Source of the DNA: Camellia lanceoleosa
Taxonomy: Eukaryota; Streptophyta; Magnoliopsida; Ericales; Theaceae
DNA length: 64,000 nt
Direction: 5' to 3'
Assembly (NCBI GenBank): GCA_025200525.1
Contig: CM045763.1
Location: 89,246,131-89,310,130 of the forward strand
The notes beneath the pieces were generated by a model. The model had not been told where the DNA came from, searched no databases, and saw only the letters and a list, made by a program, of their open reading frames with translations. Shown here piece by piece: positions 1 to 11,050 of the stretch; positions within the stretch are counted from its first letter, which is position 1, and the number at the start of each line of letters is the position of its first letter. The position numbers were made by a program, and so were the translations under genes.

Positions 1-2308
1 GATTTTTCATACACATTTACAGAACAGTATATATACATACATTTCATTCAAGGAAACAGGGACCTAATCCCTATTACAGTACAGTACGGTGCAAACATAC
101 AGTCTATACAGTATTACAAAAACAGTACGGGAGGGCAAAAAACTAAAACACTCCTAAGCCCTAGCTTGGCAGGCTCGGAACCTCGCAGTGAGGCACAGTG
201 GTTGGCTTGACAAAACTGGAGTTACCCCGACGCTTCTAGCTTTGGTCCGGTGCCTGTACACCTACATATATATATGAGCAGTGAGCTAAAGCCTAGTGAA
301 TAACATAATGCGTAAAGAGGTTTAGAATGAATGTCCTTACAGTAATGAAAATAGTTCATTAAATCAAGATTTTCACTTTCAATGTTTCAAATAATCACCA
401 TATGTGGTACATCCATTAGCATAACGATAAGATGGCAGAGGTCTTAAAGACCCGATAAAGAATGATGGCCATCAATCAAGAAATGAGTGGTTCCAACGAG
501 GAATCGACAGAGATCTCTGTGAATAAAGAATAAAGAAAAGAGGTGCTAAGGATGCCACAAGATAGTTCGTAATATAGGACATACATTCATTCAAGAAACA
601 ATATCGATTCAAGAAATGATTGATTCAAGATTTGAAAAATAATTATTTGAACATATCTTTACACAATCGTTACTCACAAAGTTTTGGGCTACAGTAGGCT
701 AGAGCGTCTCCTCAGAAAGCCAACCCTATACAGTTAACAGATTGAACACACACTAAGCTATACGGTTGGGAAAGATAATAATTTAATCCATAATCTGCCT
801 CGGTGTATTCTACATCTATATCCTCTTTAAGATGCCTTAAATATGCCCTACGAATGCCTAGGATGGAAAGAGGATGCAAAGATGTACTTTTAAACACTTT
901 ACAAAATTTGCTGAAAACAAGGGTCTCGCTCGAGCGTGGCTTTCTACGCTCGAGCGGACATGCAAACAAAGGGGCTCCGCTCGAGCGTGAATTCCGTCGC
1001 TCGAGCGGACTGTGTGCTACAATAAAAATACTAGATGCTCCAAATTTACGCTCAATGGACGCTCGACCCTCGCTCGAGCGTAAGACACATGTCCTCACTC
1101 GAGCGGACTGTGAACTCATGCAAAGTACTGGATGCTCGCATTTCACGCTCGAGCGTAACTTTTCTCGCTCGAGCGGAAGGCACGATCACTGAGTGTACGC
1201 TCGAGCGTGGACTTCCTCGCTCAAGCGTAGGCCCAAAATCTGGAAATTCCAGATTTGAGTCCCAAGCTCAAAATCAAGTTTAAATGCAAAATTTTCGATC
1301 CTCTTGGGCTGAAAACCTAGAAAACACTTGTAAACACTTAAAATAACCTGATTCAAAGCTCAATTTGAGAAGTCAAAGCCCAAAGGTGTTTAATTCAAAC
1401 TCACTTTCAAACCAATTTTCATGAACAATACTCAAACATAACATGCTAGACTTTAAATCAATTCAAGGCTTCAAAACATGCTCTATTGAGCTCATTTTTT
1501 TCAAAACAAGTTGAAAACATGAACTCAAGCTTAATTATGAACATGCATGTGACAATTTTCCATGAAATCAACTCAAAATTCAACAATACAACCATGCATG
1601 CATGAATTCTAACATGATCCAACATGTATGAATTAGAACATGACTTAGCTTTACAATTTGACATGGACCATGCAAGAATCAATATAAACTCAACAATAAG
1701 AGGTTAAGTTTCCTTACCTAGGTCTTGAATACAAGCTATAGAAACTCAATTGTGCAAAAATCCCTTCAATTCTACCAAGTTCCAAGCAAAATCCACAAGA
1801 CCAAGTCAAATCACTCACACTCCCTCTAATTCTCTTCTCTATAGTCGGCTATAGCAATGAAATGAGGCTGATGAAATGTTTTTGTTGAGTGTAAATAGGC
1901 TCAATGTGTTTTGTAGATGGTGGGCCACTAGGTGGCATTCTAGTAATTAAGTCTAACTTTGCAATTTATCAATAATTAGTCTAATTTAACCATACCAAAT
2001 TAGTTTTCGGATAAATACACCATAAAATCACATAAATTACGACGATCATGAAATACCAATCGGTTTCCGGTTCGGCCGCCGATAAGGACTTCCATTAACA
2101 GTGTAACCATAAAGACACGAACAGATAATCAAACATTCAACAGATAGAAAATGCATTTAAACAAATACAGTCAATCAATCAGGTTCAACTCTCAATCAGT
2201 CAGTTCAATATTCCAATAATTCTATTATCACTCACAATCGGTCTCCGTTTAGCTGTAATCAGTAGTTAATTCAGTAATTTATCGGTAAATAGTATAAGGG
2301 TTGTTACA
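1..2308 (-). repeat. 3' LTR of element A (outer end missing)
   Basis: The sequence matches 7201-9533 at high identity. It ends in TTGTTACA at 2308, which on the minus strand is the TGTAACAA start of the LTR. The outer end, expected to match 7039-7200, is outside the window. Differences from the other LTR are unevenly spread: most of 1240-2300 is near-identical, whereas 340-650 differs at many CAG-containing sites. Confidence 0.93.
927..1227. repeat. Array of paired CGCTCGAGCG palindromes in the LTR
   Basis: The 10-base palindrome CGCTCGAGCG, or a one-base variant, begins at 927, 947, 978, 998, 1071, 1096, 1146, 1166, 1198 and 1218. In four of the five pairs the offset is exactly 20 bp. The first member of most pairs is followed by T and the second mostly by GA. 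The array lies inside the LTR and contains no gene; frames open through it are by-products of the repeat. Confidence 0.92.
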
Positions 2309-2310
2309 GT

Positions 2311-2321
2311 CTCCCCTTTTT
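2311..2321 (-). other. Polypurine tract of element A
   Basis: On the minus strand this reads AAAAAGGGGAG, two bases before the TGTAACAA start of the 3' LTR. It is the expected plus-strand DNA primer for reverse transcription and supports the minus orientation. Confidence 0.85.
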
Positions 2322-2426
2322 ACAAAGAGTTTAGTCCTCTAAACTCGAATTACCTTCATTCTGGAAGAAAACAGGATTTAGTGGAAATAGTTCTGGATAT
2401 CTTTTAGCCATGTCATCCTCCCTTTC

Positions 2427-3758
2427 CTAAGTGGCATACACGCCACCATGGTTTTGCCAGTCGACTTTTACTAACGGGATCTCTTTGTTTCTCAGTTTCT
2501 TGATCCGTTTGTTCACAATCTGCATAGGCCGTTCCTCGTAAGTGTAGTCATCACTCAACACCACCCGAGTAGGCTCAATCACATGGAATGGATCTCGGAG
2601 ATAATCCGTCAATATAGAAATGTGGAAGACGTTGTGCATATGCTCCATTTCAGGAGGAAGCGCAACTTGATACGCCACCGGATTGATTTTCTCAATAATC
2701 TCATACGGCCCGACATATCTCGGCGCTAACTTGCCCTTGACTTCAAAACGAGTCTGGCCTTTCATCGGTGTCACTTTCACAAAAACGTGATCACCCACTT
2801 CATATTCTCTGTCTCGTCTTCTGACATCTGCATAGCTTTTTTGTCTGCTCTATGCAGTTTTCAATCGCTGCTGTATTAGTTTTACTTTCTCAGTCGTTTT
2901 ATAAACAATCTCGGGCCCAAGCAAAGGCCCATCTCCAACTTCTACCCAGCAAATTGGAGATCTACATTTCCTGCTATACAATGCCTCGAAAGGCGCCGTA
3001 CCATTACTCGAATGATAGCTGTTGTTGTAGGCGAATTCAGCTCAGGGCAAATGGCTTTCCTAATTTCCTTGAAAATCAAGGACACACATTTTCAGTAAAT
3101 TCTCCAGAGTCTAGATGGTCCTTTCTGACTGGCCATCTGTCTGAGTATGATAGGCACTACTCCGCTCAAGACTCCAATGCACAGAAGCTTTGCGGAATCT
3201 TGATGTAAACTTCGAATCCCTGTCAGAAACAATGGATACAGGCACTCCATGTAGTCTAACAATTTCATCAATATAAATTACAGCCAACTTGTTTGCATTA
3301 TAAATTGTCTTGACAGGTAAGAAGTGAGCAGATTTGGTCAGTCTATTAACAATAACCCAAATTGAATCCATACCTTTTCTAGAGCGAGGCAATCCAATGA
3401 TAAAATCCATCGTGATATGCTCCCATTTCCACTCTAGTATGGGTAAGGGTTGCAGTAAGCCTGCGGGTCGCTGATGTTCCGCTTTGACTTGTTAGCAATG
3501 AAGACATTTTGACACAAAGTCGGCAATTTCTTTCTTCATTCCCGGCCACCAAAAGTTCTGTTTCAAATCTTGGTACATTTTCGTATTCCCCGGATGAATA
3601 GAAAATTTTGAGTTGTGGCCCTCTTGCAGAACTCTTCTTTTCAAGATATCATTTGCACACAGTCTTTCTTGAAATTTCAGTACATTATTTTCAAATTTGA
3701 ACCCTGGCCTTGGTTTAGATTCCCTTTCTTCGATGACCTTCTTTAAGAAATCATCTTG
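2427..3758 (-). pseudogene. pol: Element A integrase part of pol (broken)
   Basis: This is the 3' part of pol, separated from the RT part by a TAA at 3759-3761. A zinc-finger remnant containing CLHC is followed by a stop near 3495. An open stretch at 3111-3410 carries the catalytic core with DFIIGLPRSRKGMDSIW, SDRDSKF and QTDGQSER, so the Asp, Asp and Glu positions are still visible. The C-terminal part at 2427-2798 reads [11 protein letters not shown] ... APRYVGPYEI ... and ends VYAT followed by TAG. The related copy in element C has TGG at that place, so the stop looks like a TGG to TAG change. Several frameshifts lie between these pieces. The protein would insert cDNA into chromatin; this copy cannot make it whole. 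Confidence 0.85.
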
Positions 3759-5801
3759 TTACTGTTTCTCTTTAATTTCTTCAATCAGTGCCGGTTGTGC
3801 AGAAATAGCAGCTATTGTCCTGCCTTGTTCTTTCAAAACAACCTCAATTTCAGATTTTTCAAGGTCACAAAGCAACTCTTTCTGTCCGGTGAGCAAGCAA
3901 GCTAAGTTCCCAATTGATTTCCGACTTAATGCATCGGCAACGGTGTTGGCTTTTCCCGGGTGATACAGAATCTGTAGGTCATAGTCTTTGATCAATTCTA
4001 GCCATCTCCGCTGTCTCATGTTCAGTTCTTTCTGGGTGAAGAAATACTTCAGACTCTTGTGGTCGGTATATACTTCACATGTTGCCCCATACAAATAGTG
4101 ACGCCAGATTTTCAGTGCAAACACTACTGCAGCAAGTTCCAGATCATGGGTTGGGTAGTTCTTTTCATGTGGTCTCAGTTGTCGGAAAGCATAAGCAATA
4201 ACTCTCCCATTCTGCATTAACACACACCCCAAACCCTTATCAGAAGCATCACTAAACACAGTATAACCATCCGTACCTGAAGGTAAGGTAAGAACCGATG
4301 CAGTCACCAATTGAGTTTTCAACTCTTGGAACGCTGATTCCCTTTGGTCGGTCCACTCAAATGATATCCCCTTCTGTGTCAGTTGAGTCAATGGTAAGGC
4401 AATTTTGGAGAAATCTTTGACAAATTTTCTGTAATATCCAGCCAATCCCAAAAAGCTTCGGACTTCTGCCACATTTGTTGGTCTAGGCCAGTTCACTACA
4501 GCTTCAATTTTCTGTAGATCAACAGAAATTCCATCCTTGCTAACAACATGCCCCAAAAACATAACATGATCAAGCCAAAACTCACATTTGGACAGTTTAG
4601 CATACAGTTTCTGTTCTCTTAGGGTCTGCAGAGCAAGTTTTAGATGATGTTCATGTTCTTCTATACTTTTGGAGTAAATCAATATGTCATCAATGAATAC
4701 CACAATAAAGTCATCAAGGTACAGTTTAAAGATTCTATTCATGAGGTCCATAAATGCTGCAGGTGCATTGGTAACTCCAAAAGGCATAACTAAAAATTCG
4801 TAATGGCCATACCTCGTTCTAAAAGCAGTTTTATCAATGTCCTCAGGTTTAACTTTCAGTTGATGGTACCCCAATCTGAGGTCGATCTTGGAAAACACTT
4901 GAGCACCTTGTAACTGATCAAATAAGTCATCAATACGCAGTAATGGATATTTATTTTTCACAGTTACCTTGTTCAGTTCGCGGTAGTCAATGCACAGTCT
5001 TAGTGAGCCATCTTTCTTCTTTACAAACAAAACCAGTGCGCTCCACGGCGAAGTACTGGGCCTAATAAACTTCTTGTCTAACAGTTCTTGCAATTGCACT
5101 TTCAATTCCTTCAGTTCAGTTGGAGCCATTCTGTAGGGAGCTTTAGATATTGGCTGTATACCCGGAATCACATCAACGGTGAACTCAATCTCCCTGTCAA
5201 TCAAATTTCCTAGCAGATCATCTGGAAATACATCTGGGAACTCTCTGACTATAGGAATACAGTTCACATCAGTTTTAACATTATCATCAGTAGATACAGT
5301 CAATACCGAACACAGATATCCCTTACACCCCTTTCTAATCAATTTAACAGCCTTCATAGAAGAGATCAAATACGGGGGAGATACTACTCCACTTCCATTA
5401 AATACAAATTCAGGTAAACCAGGTAGACGGAAAACAACTTGCTTTGTCACACAGTCAATAGTAGCGTGATATTTTTGTAACCAGTCCATCCCTAATATTA
5501 CATCAAAATGATCAATGTTCAATAGCAGTAAATCAATAAACAGATGCGTATCCCCAACAATGATTTCACAAGCAGGATACATATATGCACATGTCATGGA
5601 TCTCCCAACAGGTGATGATACAGCTAACAGATAATTCATGGGCTCTAAGGGTCTATTCAATTTTCGTGAAAAAACATGCGACACATAAGAATGTGTAGAC
5701 CCCGAATCAATCAGTACATATGCATTTTGAGCACAGATAGAGAGGATACCTGACACAACGAATTCAGTATTTTGCACGTCTCCCGGTACTAGGGCGAACA
5801 C
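3759..5801 (-). CDS. pol: Element A protease-reverse transcriptase-RNase H (open fragment of pol, 680 codons)
   Basis: This is the largest open frame in the window. The aspartic protease motif [10 protein letters not shown] gives Asp-Ser-Gly at residues 32-34, and ILGMDWL at 102-108 is the usual second protease landmark. RT spans about 215-415, with [12 protein letters not shown] and the active site FIDDILIYS, whose Asp pair is at 371-372. RNase H spans about 510-630 and keeps its four acidic residues: D517 (FSDAS), E555 (LELAA), D580 (YTDHKS) and D623 (VADALS). The frame begins inside an original gag-pol polyprotein, so the Met at 5801 is probably not a native start. It ends at a TAA where element C has a glutamine codon, which cuts off integrase. 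Enzyme domains look intact but the polyprotein is not. Confidence 0.9.
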   Translation of the reverse strand: MFALVPGDVQNTEFVVSGILSICAQNAYVLIDSGSTHSYVSHVFSRKLNRPLEPMNYLLAVSSPVGRSMTCAYMYPACEIIVGDTHLFIDLLLLNIDHFDVILGMDWLQKYHATIDCVTKQVVFRLPGLPEFVFNGSGVVSPPYLISSMKAVKLIRKGCKGYLCSVLTVSTDDNVKTDVNCIPIVREFPDVFPDDLLGNLIDREIEFTVDVIPGIQPISKAPYRMAPTELKELKVQLQELLDKKFIRPSTSPWSALVLFVKKKDGSLRLCIDYRELNKVTVKNKYPLLRIDDLFDQLQGAQVFSKIDLRLGYHQLKVKPEDIDKTAFRTRYGHYEFLVMPFGVTNAPAAFMDLMNRIFKLYLDDFIVVFIDDILIYSKSIEEHEHHLKLALQTLREQKLYAKLSKCEFWLDHVMFLGHVVSKDGISVDLQKIEAVVNWPRPTNVAEVRSFLGLAGYYRKFVKDFSKIALPLTQLTQKGISFEWTDQRESAFQELKTQLVTASVLTLPSGTDGYTVFSDASDKGLGCVLMQNGRVIAYAFRQLRPHEKNYPTHDLELAAVVFALKIWRHYLYGATCEVYTDHKSLKYFFTQKELNMRQRRWLELIKDYDLQILYHPGKANTVADALSRKSIGNLACLLTGQKELLCDLEKSEIEVVLKEQGRTIAAISAQPALIEEIKEKQ

Positions 5802-5853
5802 TCGGCCCTACCTCATAAGCTCTTTTCCGGTAGCTTTGGGTTAGGCTTTGGTG

Positions 5854-6834
5854 CTACAGTTGATGCTGATTGCAGTGCAATTTTTTCCAACTGCTCATGG
5901 AGCAGAGGCGATCTTTAACCATGTGGCCCACCTTGCCACACCTGTAACAGGCTCCAGATATTTTGTAACAAACCCCTTTGTGCTTCCTGCCACATTCAGA
6001 ACAAGATGGAATGAAACCACTCCCTTGGCTGGGGCTAGTTGTTGACCCCGTATTCTGTTTCTTATTTGATGGGTTATGCTTGCCTTTCTTGAATTTAAAA
6101 TTCTGTCTTTTACCACGCCATTCGGACGTCGGTGTTTCAGATTGTTTCATAGCTTCGATTTTCGATTCGGCCATCAAAGCTCGGTCAAGAACATTTAGAT
6201 AACTCGGTAGCTTCAAAACACTAATTCGGTCCAGTATTGCAACATTAAGGCCGCCTTCAAATTTTCTGGCCTTCTTGTAGTCAGTGTCCACCATATGTGG
6301 TGCATATCTAGCAAGCTCGGTGAACTTGGTTTCATATTCGGCCACAGACATTGTGCCCTATCTCAATTGTTCGAATTCCGTCACCTTTCTGTCCTTGACA
6401 CACTGAGGGAAGTACTTTTCAAAGAATGACTCCTTAAATTGAGCCCAAGTCGCTACAGTGTTGGTGTCACGGACCAGCATCCACCACCTTCTGGCCTCTT
6501 CTTGCAAGGTGAAGGTAGCTAGCAGTACTTTGTTCACTTCTAAGCACGGAAAAACTTCAAATAATTTTTCAGTCTCAAGTACCCAAGCTTCAGCTTTCAA
6601 CGGTTCAAGGCCTCCCTGGAAGGATGGCGGTTTCATCTTACTGAACTTATAGGTGAGAGCAATTATGTCCCTATTATTAACATTCACATTTGGTTCTGGC
6701 TGTACCGGAGAAGGAGGTGGGGGCTGTTGATTCTGTTGTTGCTCTAGTCTTGCAGTTATCAGTTCCATCATTCTTTCCATTCCTGTCATTCTTGCCTCAG
6801 TAGATGAGGATTCAGGTTCATTTGCGTTATCCAT
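5854..6834 (-). pseudogene. gag: Element A gag (broken by one stop and a late frameshift)
   Basis: The start MDNANE matches the gag start of element C. A Pro/Gln-rich stretch follows, then the retrotransposon gag domain (FSKMKPPSFQGG, EEARRWWMLV, FEKYFPQ). A TAG at 6358-6360 interrupts the frame; the element C copy has CAG (Gln) there, so a single C to T change explains it. The frame continues as SVAEYETKFTELARYAPHM to a zinc knuckle, CYRCGKVGHMVKD. There a small deletion shifts the frame: the last knuckle Cys is displaced and translation ends at 5854. Gag forms the virus-like particle and binds RNA. Confidence 0.88.
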
Positions 6835-7022
6835 TTCACTATAAGCAGTTATAACAATTACAACATAAACAGTTGCATACTTAAACAGTTTATCACATTA
6901 ACAAGTATTCAGTCATGCCATAACCACACACTTATCATGCTCATGAAATGCCCTATCACTTTTCTAAGACACCCTATAGCTCATTTGGACACGTGTGTGC
7001 GGTATAACTCGTGGTAAGTATT
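6835..7022 (-). other. Element A leader between primer site and gag
   Basis: About 190 bases of untranslated leader lie between the primer binding site and the gag start. No other feature is visible. Confidence 0.6.
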
Positions 7023-7034
7023 GCTCTGATACCA
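7023..7034 (-). other. Primer binding site, initiator tRNA-Met
   Basis: The minus strand reads TGGTATCAGAGC, complementary to the 3' end of plant initiator tRNA-Met. It lies four bases inside the 5' LTR, as expected for priming of minus-strand cDNA. Confidence 0.92.
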
Positions 7035-7038
7035 CTTT

Positions 7039-9533
7039 GTCACAACACAAACCCGCCCCTATGGGTTTAGCATCAGAATCGCCAAGAATCCGAGATTACC
7101 AAGGCAATACATATCTGATATCTGAGTCTGAGGGCTTGGCGGAAGCCAATACAGTAAATAAACAATGTCCAATGAGCTGTGACAGTCTGTATGCCAAAAA
7201 GATTTTTCATACATATTTACAGAACATTATATATACATACATTTCATTCAGGGAAACAGGGACCTAATCTCTATTACAGTACAGTACGGTGTGAACATAC
7301 AGTCTATACAGTATTACAAAAACAGTATGGGAGGGAAAAAGCTAAAACACCCATAAGCCCTAGCTTGGCAGGCTCGGAACCTCGCAGTGAGGCACAGTGG
7401 TTGGCTTAACAAAACTGGAGTTACCCCGACGTTTCTAGCTTTGGTCCGGTGCCTGTACACCTACATATATATATGAGCAGTAAGCTAAAGCCCAGTGAAT
7501 AACATAATGCCTAAAGAGGTTTAGAATGAATGTCCTTACAGTAATGAAAATAGTTCATTAAATCAGTATTTCAGTCTTTCAATGTTTCAGTCAATCAGTC
7601 ATATGTGGTACATCCATTAGCATAACAGTACAGTAAGCAGTAGGTCTTAAAGACCGAACAGTAATGATGGCCATCAATCGATGTGATAGTGGTTCCAATG
7701 AGGAACCGGCAGAGATCTCTATGAATAAAGAATAAAGAAATGAGGGTGCTAAGGATGCCACAATACAGTTCAGAATATAGGACATACATTCATTCAGTAA
7801 AACAATATCAGTTCAGTAAACAGTTCAGTTCAGTATTCGGAAGATAATTATTTGAACATATCTTTACACAATCGTTACTCACAGAGTTCTGGGCTATAGT
7901 AGGCTAGAGCGTCTCCTCGGAAAGCCAACCCTATACAGTTAACAGATTGAACAAACACTAAGCTATACGGTTGGGAAAGATAATAATTTAATCCCTAATT
8001 TGCCTCGGTGCGTTCTACATCTATATCCTCTTTAAGATGCCTTAAATATGCCCTACGAATGCCTAGGATGGAAAGAGGATGGAAAGATGCACTTTTGAAC
8101 ACTTTACAAAATTTGCTGAAAACAGGGGTCTCGCTCGAGCGTGGCTTTCTACGCTCGAGCGGACATGTAGACAAAGGGGCTCTGCTCGAGCGTGAATTCC
8201 ATCGCTCGAGCGGACTGTGTGCTACAGTAAAAATACTAGATGCTCCAAATTTACGCTCGATGGACGCTCGACCCTCGCTCGAGCGTAAGACACAAGTCTT
8301 CGCTCGAGCGTGAGTTTCCTCGCTCGAGCGGACTGTGAACTCATGCAAAGTACTGGATGCTCGCATTTCATGCTCGAGCGTAACGTTTCTCGCTCGAGCG
8401 GAAGGCACGATCACTGAGTGTACGCTCGAGCGTGGACTTCCTCGCTCAAGCGTAGGCCCAAAATCTGGAAATTCCATATTTGAGTCCCAAGCTCAAAATC
8501 AAGTTTAAATGCAAAATTTTCGATCCTCTTGGGCTGAAAACCTAGAAAACACTTGTAAACACTTAAAATAACCTAATTCAAAGCTCAATTTGAGAAGTCA
8601 AAGCCCAAGGGTGTTTAATTCAAACTCACTTTCAAACCAATTTTCATGAACAATACTCAAACATAACATGCAAGACTTTAAATCAATTCAAGGCTTCAAA
8701 ACATGCTCTATTGAGCTCATTCTTTTCAAAACAAGTTGAAAATATGAACTCAAGCTTAATTATGAACATGCATGTGACAATTTGCCATGAAATCAACTCA
8801 AAATTCAACAATACAACCATGCATGCATGAATTCTAACATGATCCAACATGTATGAATTAGAACATGACTTAGCTCTACAATTTGACATGGACCATGCAA
8901 GAATCAACATAGACTCAACAATAAGAAGTTAAGTTTCCTTACCTAGGTCTTGAATACAAGCTATAGAAACTCAATTGTGCAAAAACCCCTTCAATTCTAC
9001 CAAGTTCCAAGCAAAATCCACAAGACCAAGTCAAGTCTCTCACACTCCCTCTAATTCTCTTCTCTATAGTCGGCTATAGCAATGAAATGAGGCTGATGAA
9101 ATGTTTTTGTTGAGTGTAAATAGGCTCAATGTGTTTTGTAGATAGTGGGCCACTAGGTGGCATTATAGTAATTAAGTCTAACTTTGTAATTCATCAATAA
9201 TTAGTCTAATTTAACCATACCAAATCAGTTTTCGGATAAATACACCATAAAATCACATAAATTACGACGATCATGAAATACCAATCGGTTTTCGGTTCGG
9301 CCGCCGATAAGGACTTCCATTAACAGTGTAACCATAAAGACACGAACAGATAATCAAACATTCAACAGGTAGAAAATGCATTTAAACAGATACAATCAGT
9401 CAATCAGGTTCAACTCTCAGTCAGTCAGTTCAGTATTCCAATAATTCTATTATCACTCAGAATCGGTCTCCGTTTAGCAGTAATTAGTAGTTAATTCAGT
9501 AATTTATCGGTAAATAGTATGAGGGTTGTTACA
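7039..9533 (-). repeat. 5' LTR of element A (complete, 2495 bp)
   Basis: The LTR is bounded by TGTCACAACAC at 7039 and TGTTACA at 9533; on the minus strand it runs from TGTAACA to TGTGACA. It is one base-class match after another to 1-2308. A TATA-like CCTATTTACA lies on the minus strand near 9115-9125, about 410 bases into the LTR, which could be the promoter, but this is weak. It contains a second palindrome array at 8132-8452. Confidence 0.93.
8132..8452. repeat. Second array of paired CGCTCGAGCG palindromes
   Basis: Starts are at 8132/8152, 8183/8203, 8276/8301/8321, 8371/8391 and 8423/8443. The 20-bp offset holds in every pair. Compared with the left LTR this copy has one extra unit (8301), so one 20-bp step was gained or lost since insertion. 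Confidence 0.92.
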
Positions 9534-11050
9534 TTGCCCTAAAGATAGCTACCCACTTCTCAAGATGAACCTATTGGTTGACGTAACTGTAGGACATTAG
9601 ATGCTTAGCTTCATGGATGCTTTTTCAGGCTATAATCAGATCTTAATGCATGCGGCCGATCAGGAGCACACCTCGTTCATTATTGACAGAGGGACTTATC
9701 ATTACCGTGTGATGCCATTCGATTTGAAGAATGCGGGAGTCACTAACCAACGCCTGGTCGATACCATTTTCAAAAACCAGATAGGTCGGAATATGGAGGT
9801 TTATGTCGATGACAAGCTCGTTAAAAGAAAACTCTCCTCCAATCACTTAATAGACCTACGAGAGACCTTCTAGGCCCTGCGCAAGTATAAGATGAAGCTA
9901 AATCCGAAGAAATGCGCTTTTGGCATTGGGTCTGGTAAGTTTGTGGGGTTCATGGTTAGCCACAGGGGCATTGAGGCTAACCCAGAAAAAATTAAGGCCC
10001 TAATCAAAATGCAATCTTCCAGAACGGTAAAGGAGGTTCAACGGCTCACAAGCAGGGTCGTCACCCTCAATCGCTTCATATCAAAGGCCACTGACAAGTG
10101 CCTTTTGTTCTTCAAGGTGCTCAGAAACTCTTTCGACTAGAATACTAAGTCTAAGAAGGCATTCCAACGACTGAAACAGTGCATGGCACACCCTCCCTTT
10201 CCTTCTCAAGCACTTCTAGAAGAGACCTTCTTTCTCTACTTAGTTGTCTCCCACACTGCGGTCAACATTGCCCTTGTCAAAGAGGACACCTCAGTCCAAC
10301 GCTCGGTTTATTACATCAATCGTGCCCATCGGGGTGCCGAACAGAATTACCCCTTATTGGAAAAGATGGCCTTAGCTTTGGTCATTGCCTCCAAACGACT
10401 TCGACTCTACTTTCAAGCCCACTCCATAGTGGTCCTCACTGACCAACCTTTGAAGAAAATCATGTAACAGCTGGAGTTGTCAAGCTGGCTAATGCAGTGG
10501 TCTGTCGAATTAAGCTAGTATAAGATCTCTTACCGACCCCGAACAGCTATCAAAGGCCAGGTTGTCGCAGATTTTATCCTCGAGTTCACCAATCTCACTC
10601 CAAACACCCTCATTCTACCGGCACGTGTCACTCCTGATATAGAAGACCTCCATTACTGGACTTTTCATGTTGACGGTTCATCCCTAAAAAAGGGTAGCGA
10701 AGCTGGCTTAATCCTCACCACCCCAGAGGGTGAATACTTCAAATGCGCCTTCCAATTCCTATTTGGAGCTAGTAACAACGAGGCCGAGTATGAGGCTCTG
10801 ATCGCAAGCCTCTAGTTGGCTCGAGACATTGGGGTCGACCATCTCCAAGTATTTAGTGATTCTCGATTGGTGGTCAAACAAATAAAAGGCGAGTTTGATG
10901 CAAATGAGGCAACAACGTGATCATACAGGAACATCGCCCTTCCTCTCACCCGCCTCTTTAATAGCTTTTACATCAAGCATGTCCCTAGGTCAAAGAACTC
11001 CCAAGCAGATGAAATGGCATAGTTAGCCTTAGTAGATCAATTCGACCTCA
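9534..11050 (+). pseudogene. pol: Element B RT, RNase H and second RNase H (broken)
   Basis: The sequence enters mid-RT with a PKDSYPL-like stretch, then FMDAFSGYNQI, EHTSFI and YHYRVMPF. The active site YVDD is at 9802-9813, followed by the RT thumb and connection (CAFGIGSGKFVGFMVSHRGI). The first RNase H (10180-10470) reads FLYLVVSHTAVN ... YPLLEKMALALV ... VVLTDQPL. A second RNase H at about 10650-11040 has HVDGSS, NNEAEYEALIASL and VFSDSRLVVKQI, the archaeal-type domain typical of Tat elements. In-frame stops occur near 9598, 9872, 10138, 10465, 10812 and 10918, and there are frame changes. No functional product is expected. Confidence 0.87.

Larger units (their letters stand above)
1..9533 (-). 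mobile_element. Element A: Ty3/gypsy LTR retrotransposon, Tekay/Del-like, left end cut by window
   Basis: Two direct copies of a long LTR (1-2308, incomplete, and 7039-9533) flank a 4.7-kb interior that reads on the minus strand in the order primer site, gag, protease, RT, RNase H, integrase, polypurine tract. Protease-RT-RNase H-integrase order defines Ty3/gypsy. The long LTRs, initiator-Met primer site and an integrase C-terminus of the 'NHGGVYATW' type suggest the Tekay/Del chromovirus clade (inference). gag and pol carry stops and frameshifts, so this copy is not autonomous. The right end abuts the middle of an RT gene of element B, so A probably inserted there. The left flank and target duplication lie outside the window. 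It is related to element C at 24826-34252 as a diverged member of the same family. Confidence 0.93.

Noticed and set aside
927..1227. Possible CRISPR-like array
   Set aside because: The repeat is a 10-bp palindrome at 20-bp steps inside a plant LTR, with no cas genes; spacers are too short and partly alike.
803..1283. Open frames on both strands across the LTR palindrome array
   Set aside because: They consist of repeated Leu-Glu-Arg/Arg-Ser-Ser blocks from CGCTCGAGCG, are not kept between the two LTRs, and have no family.
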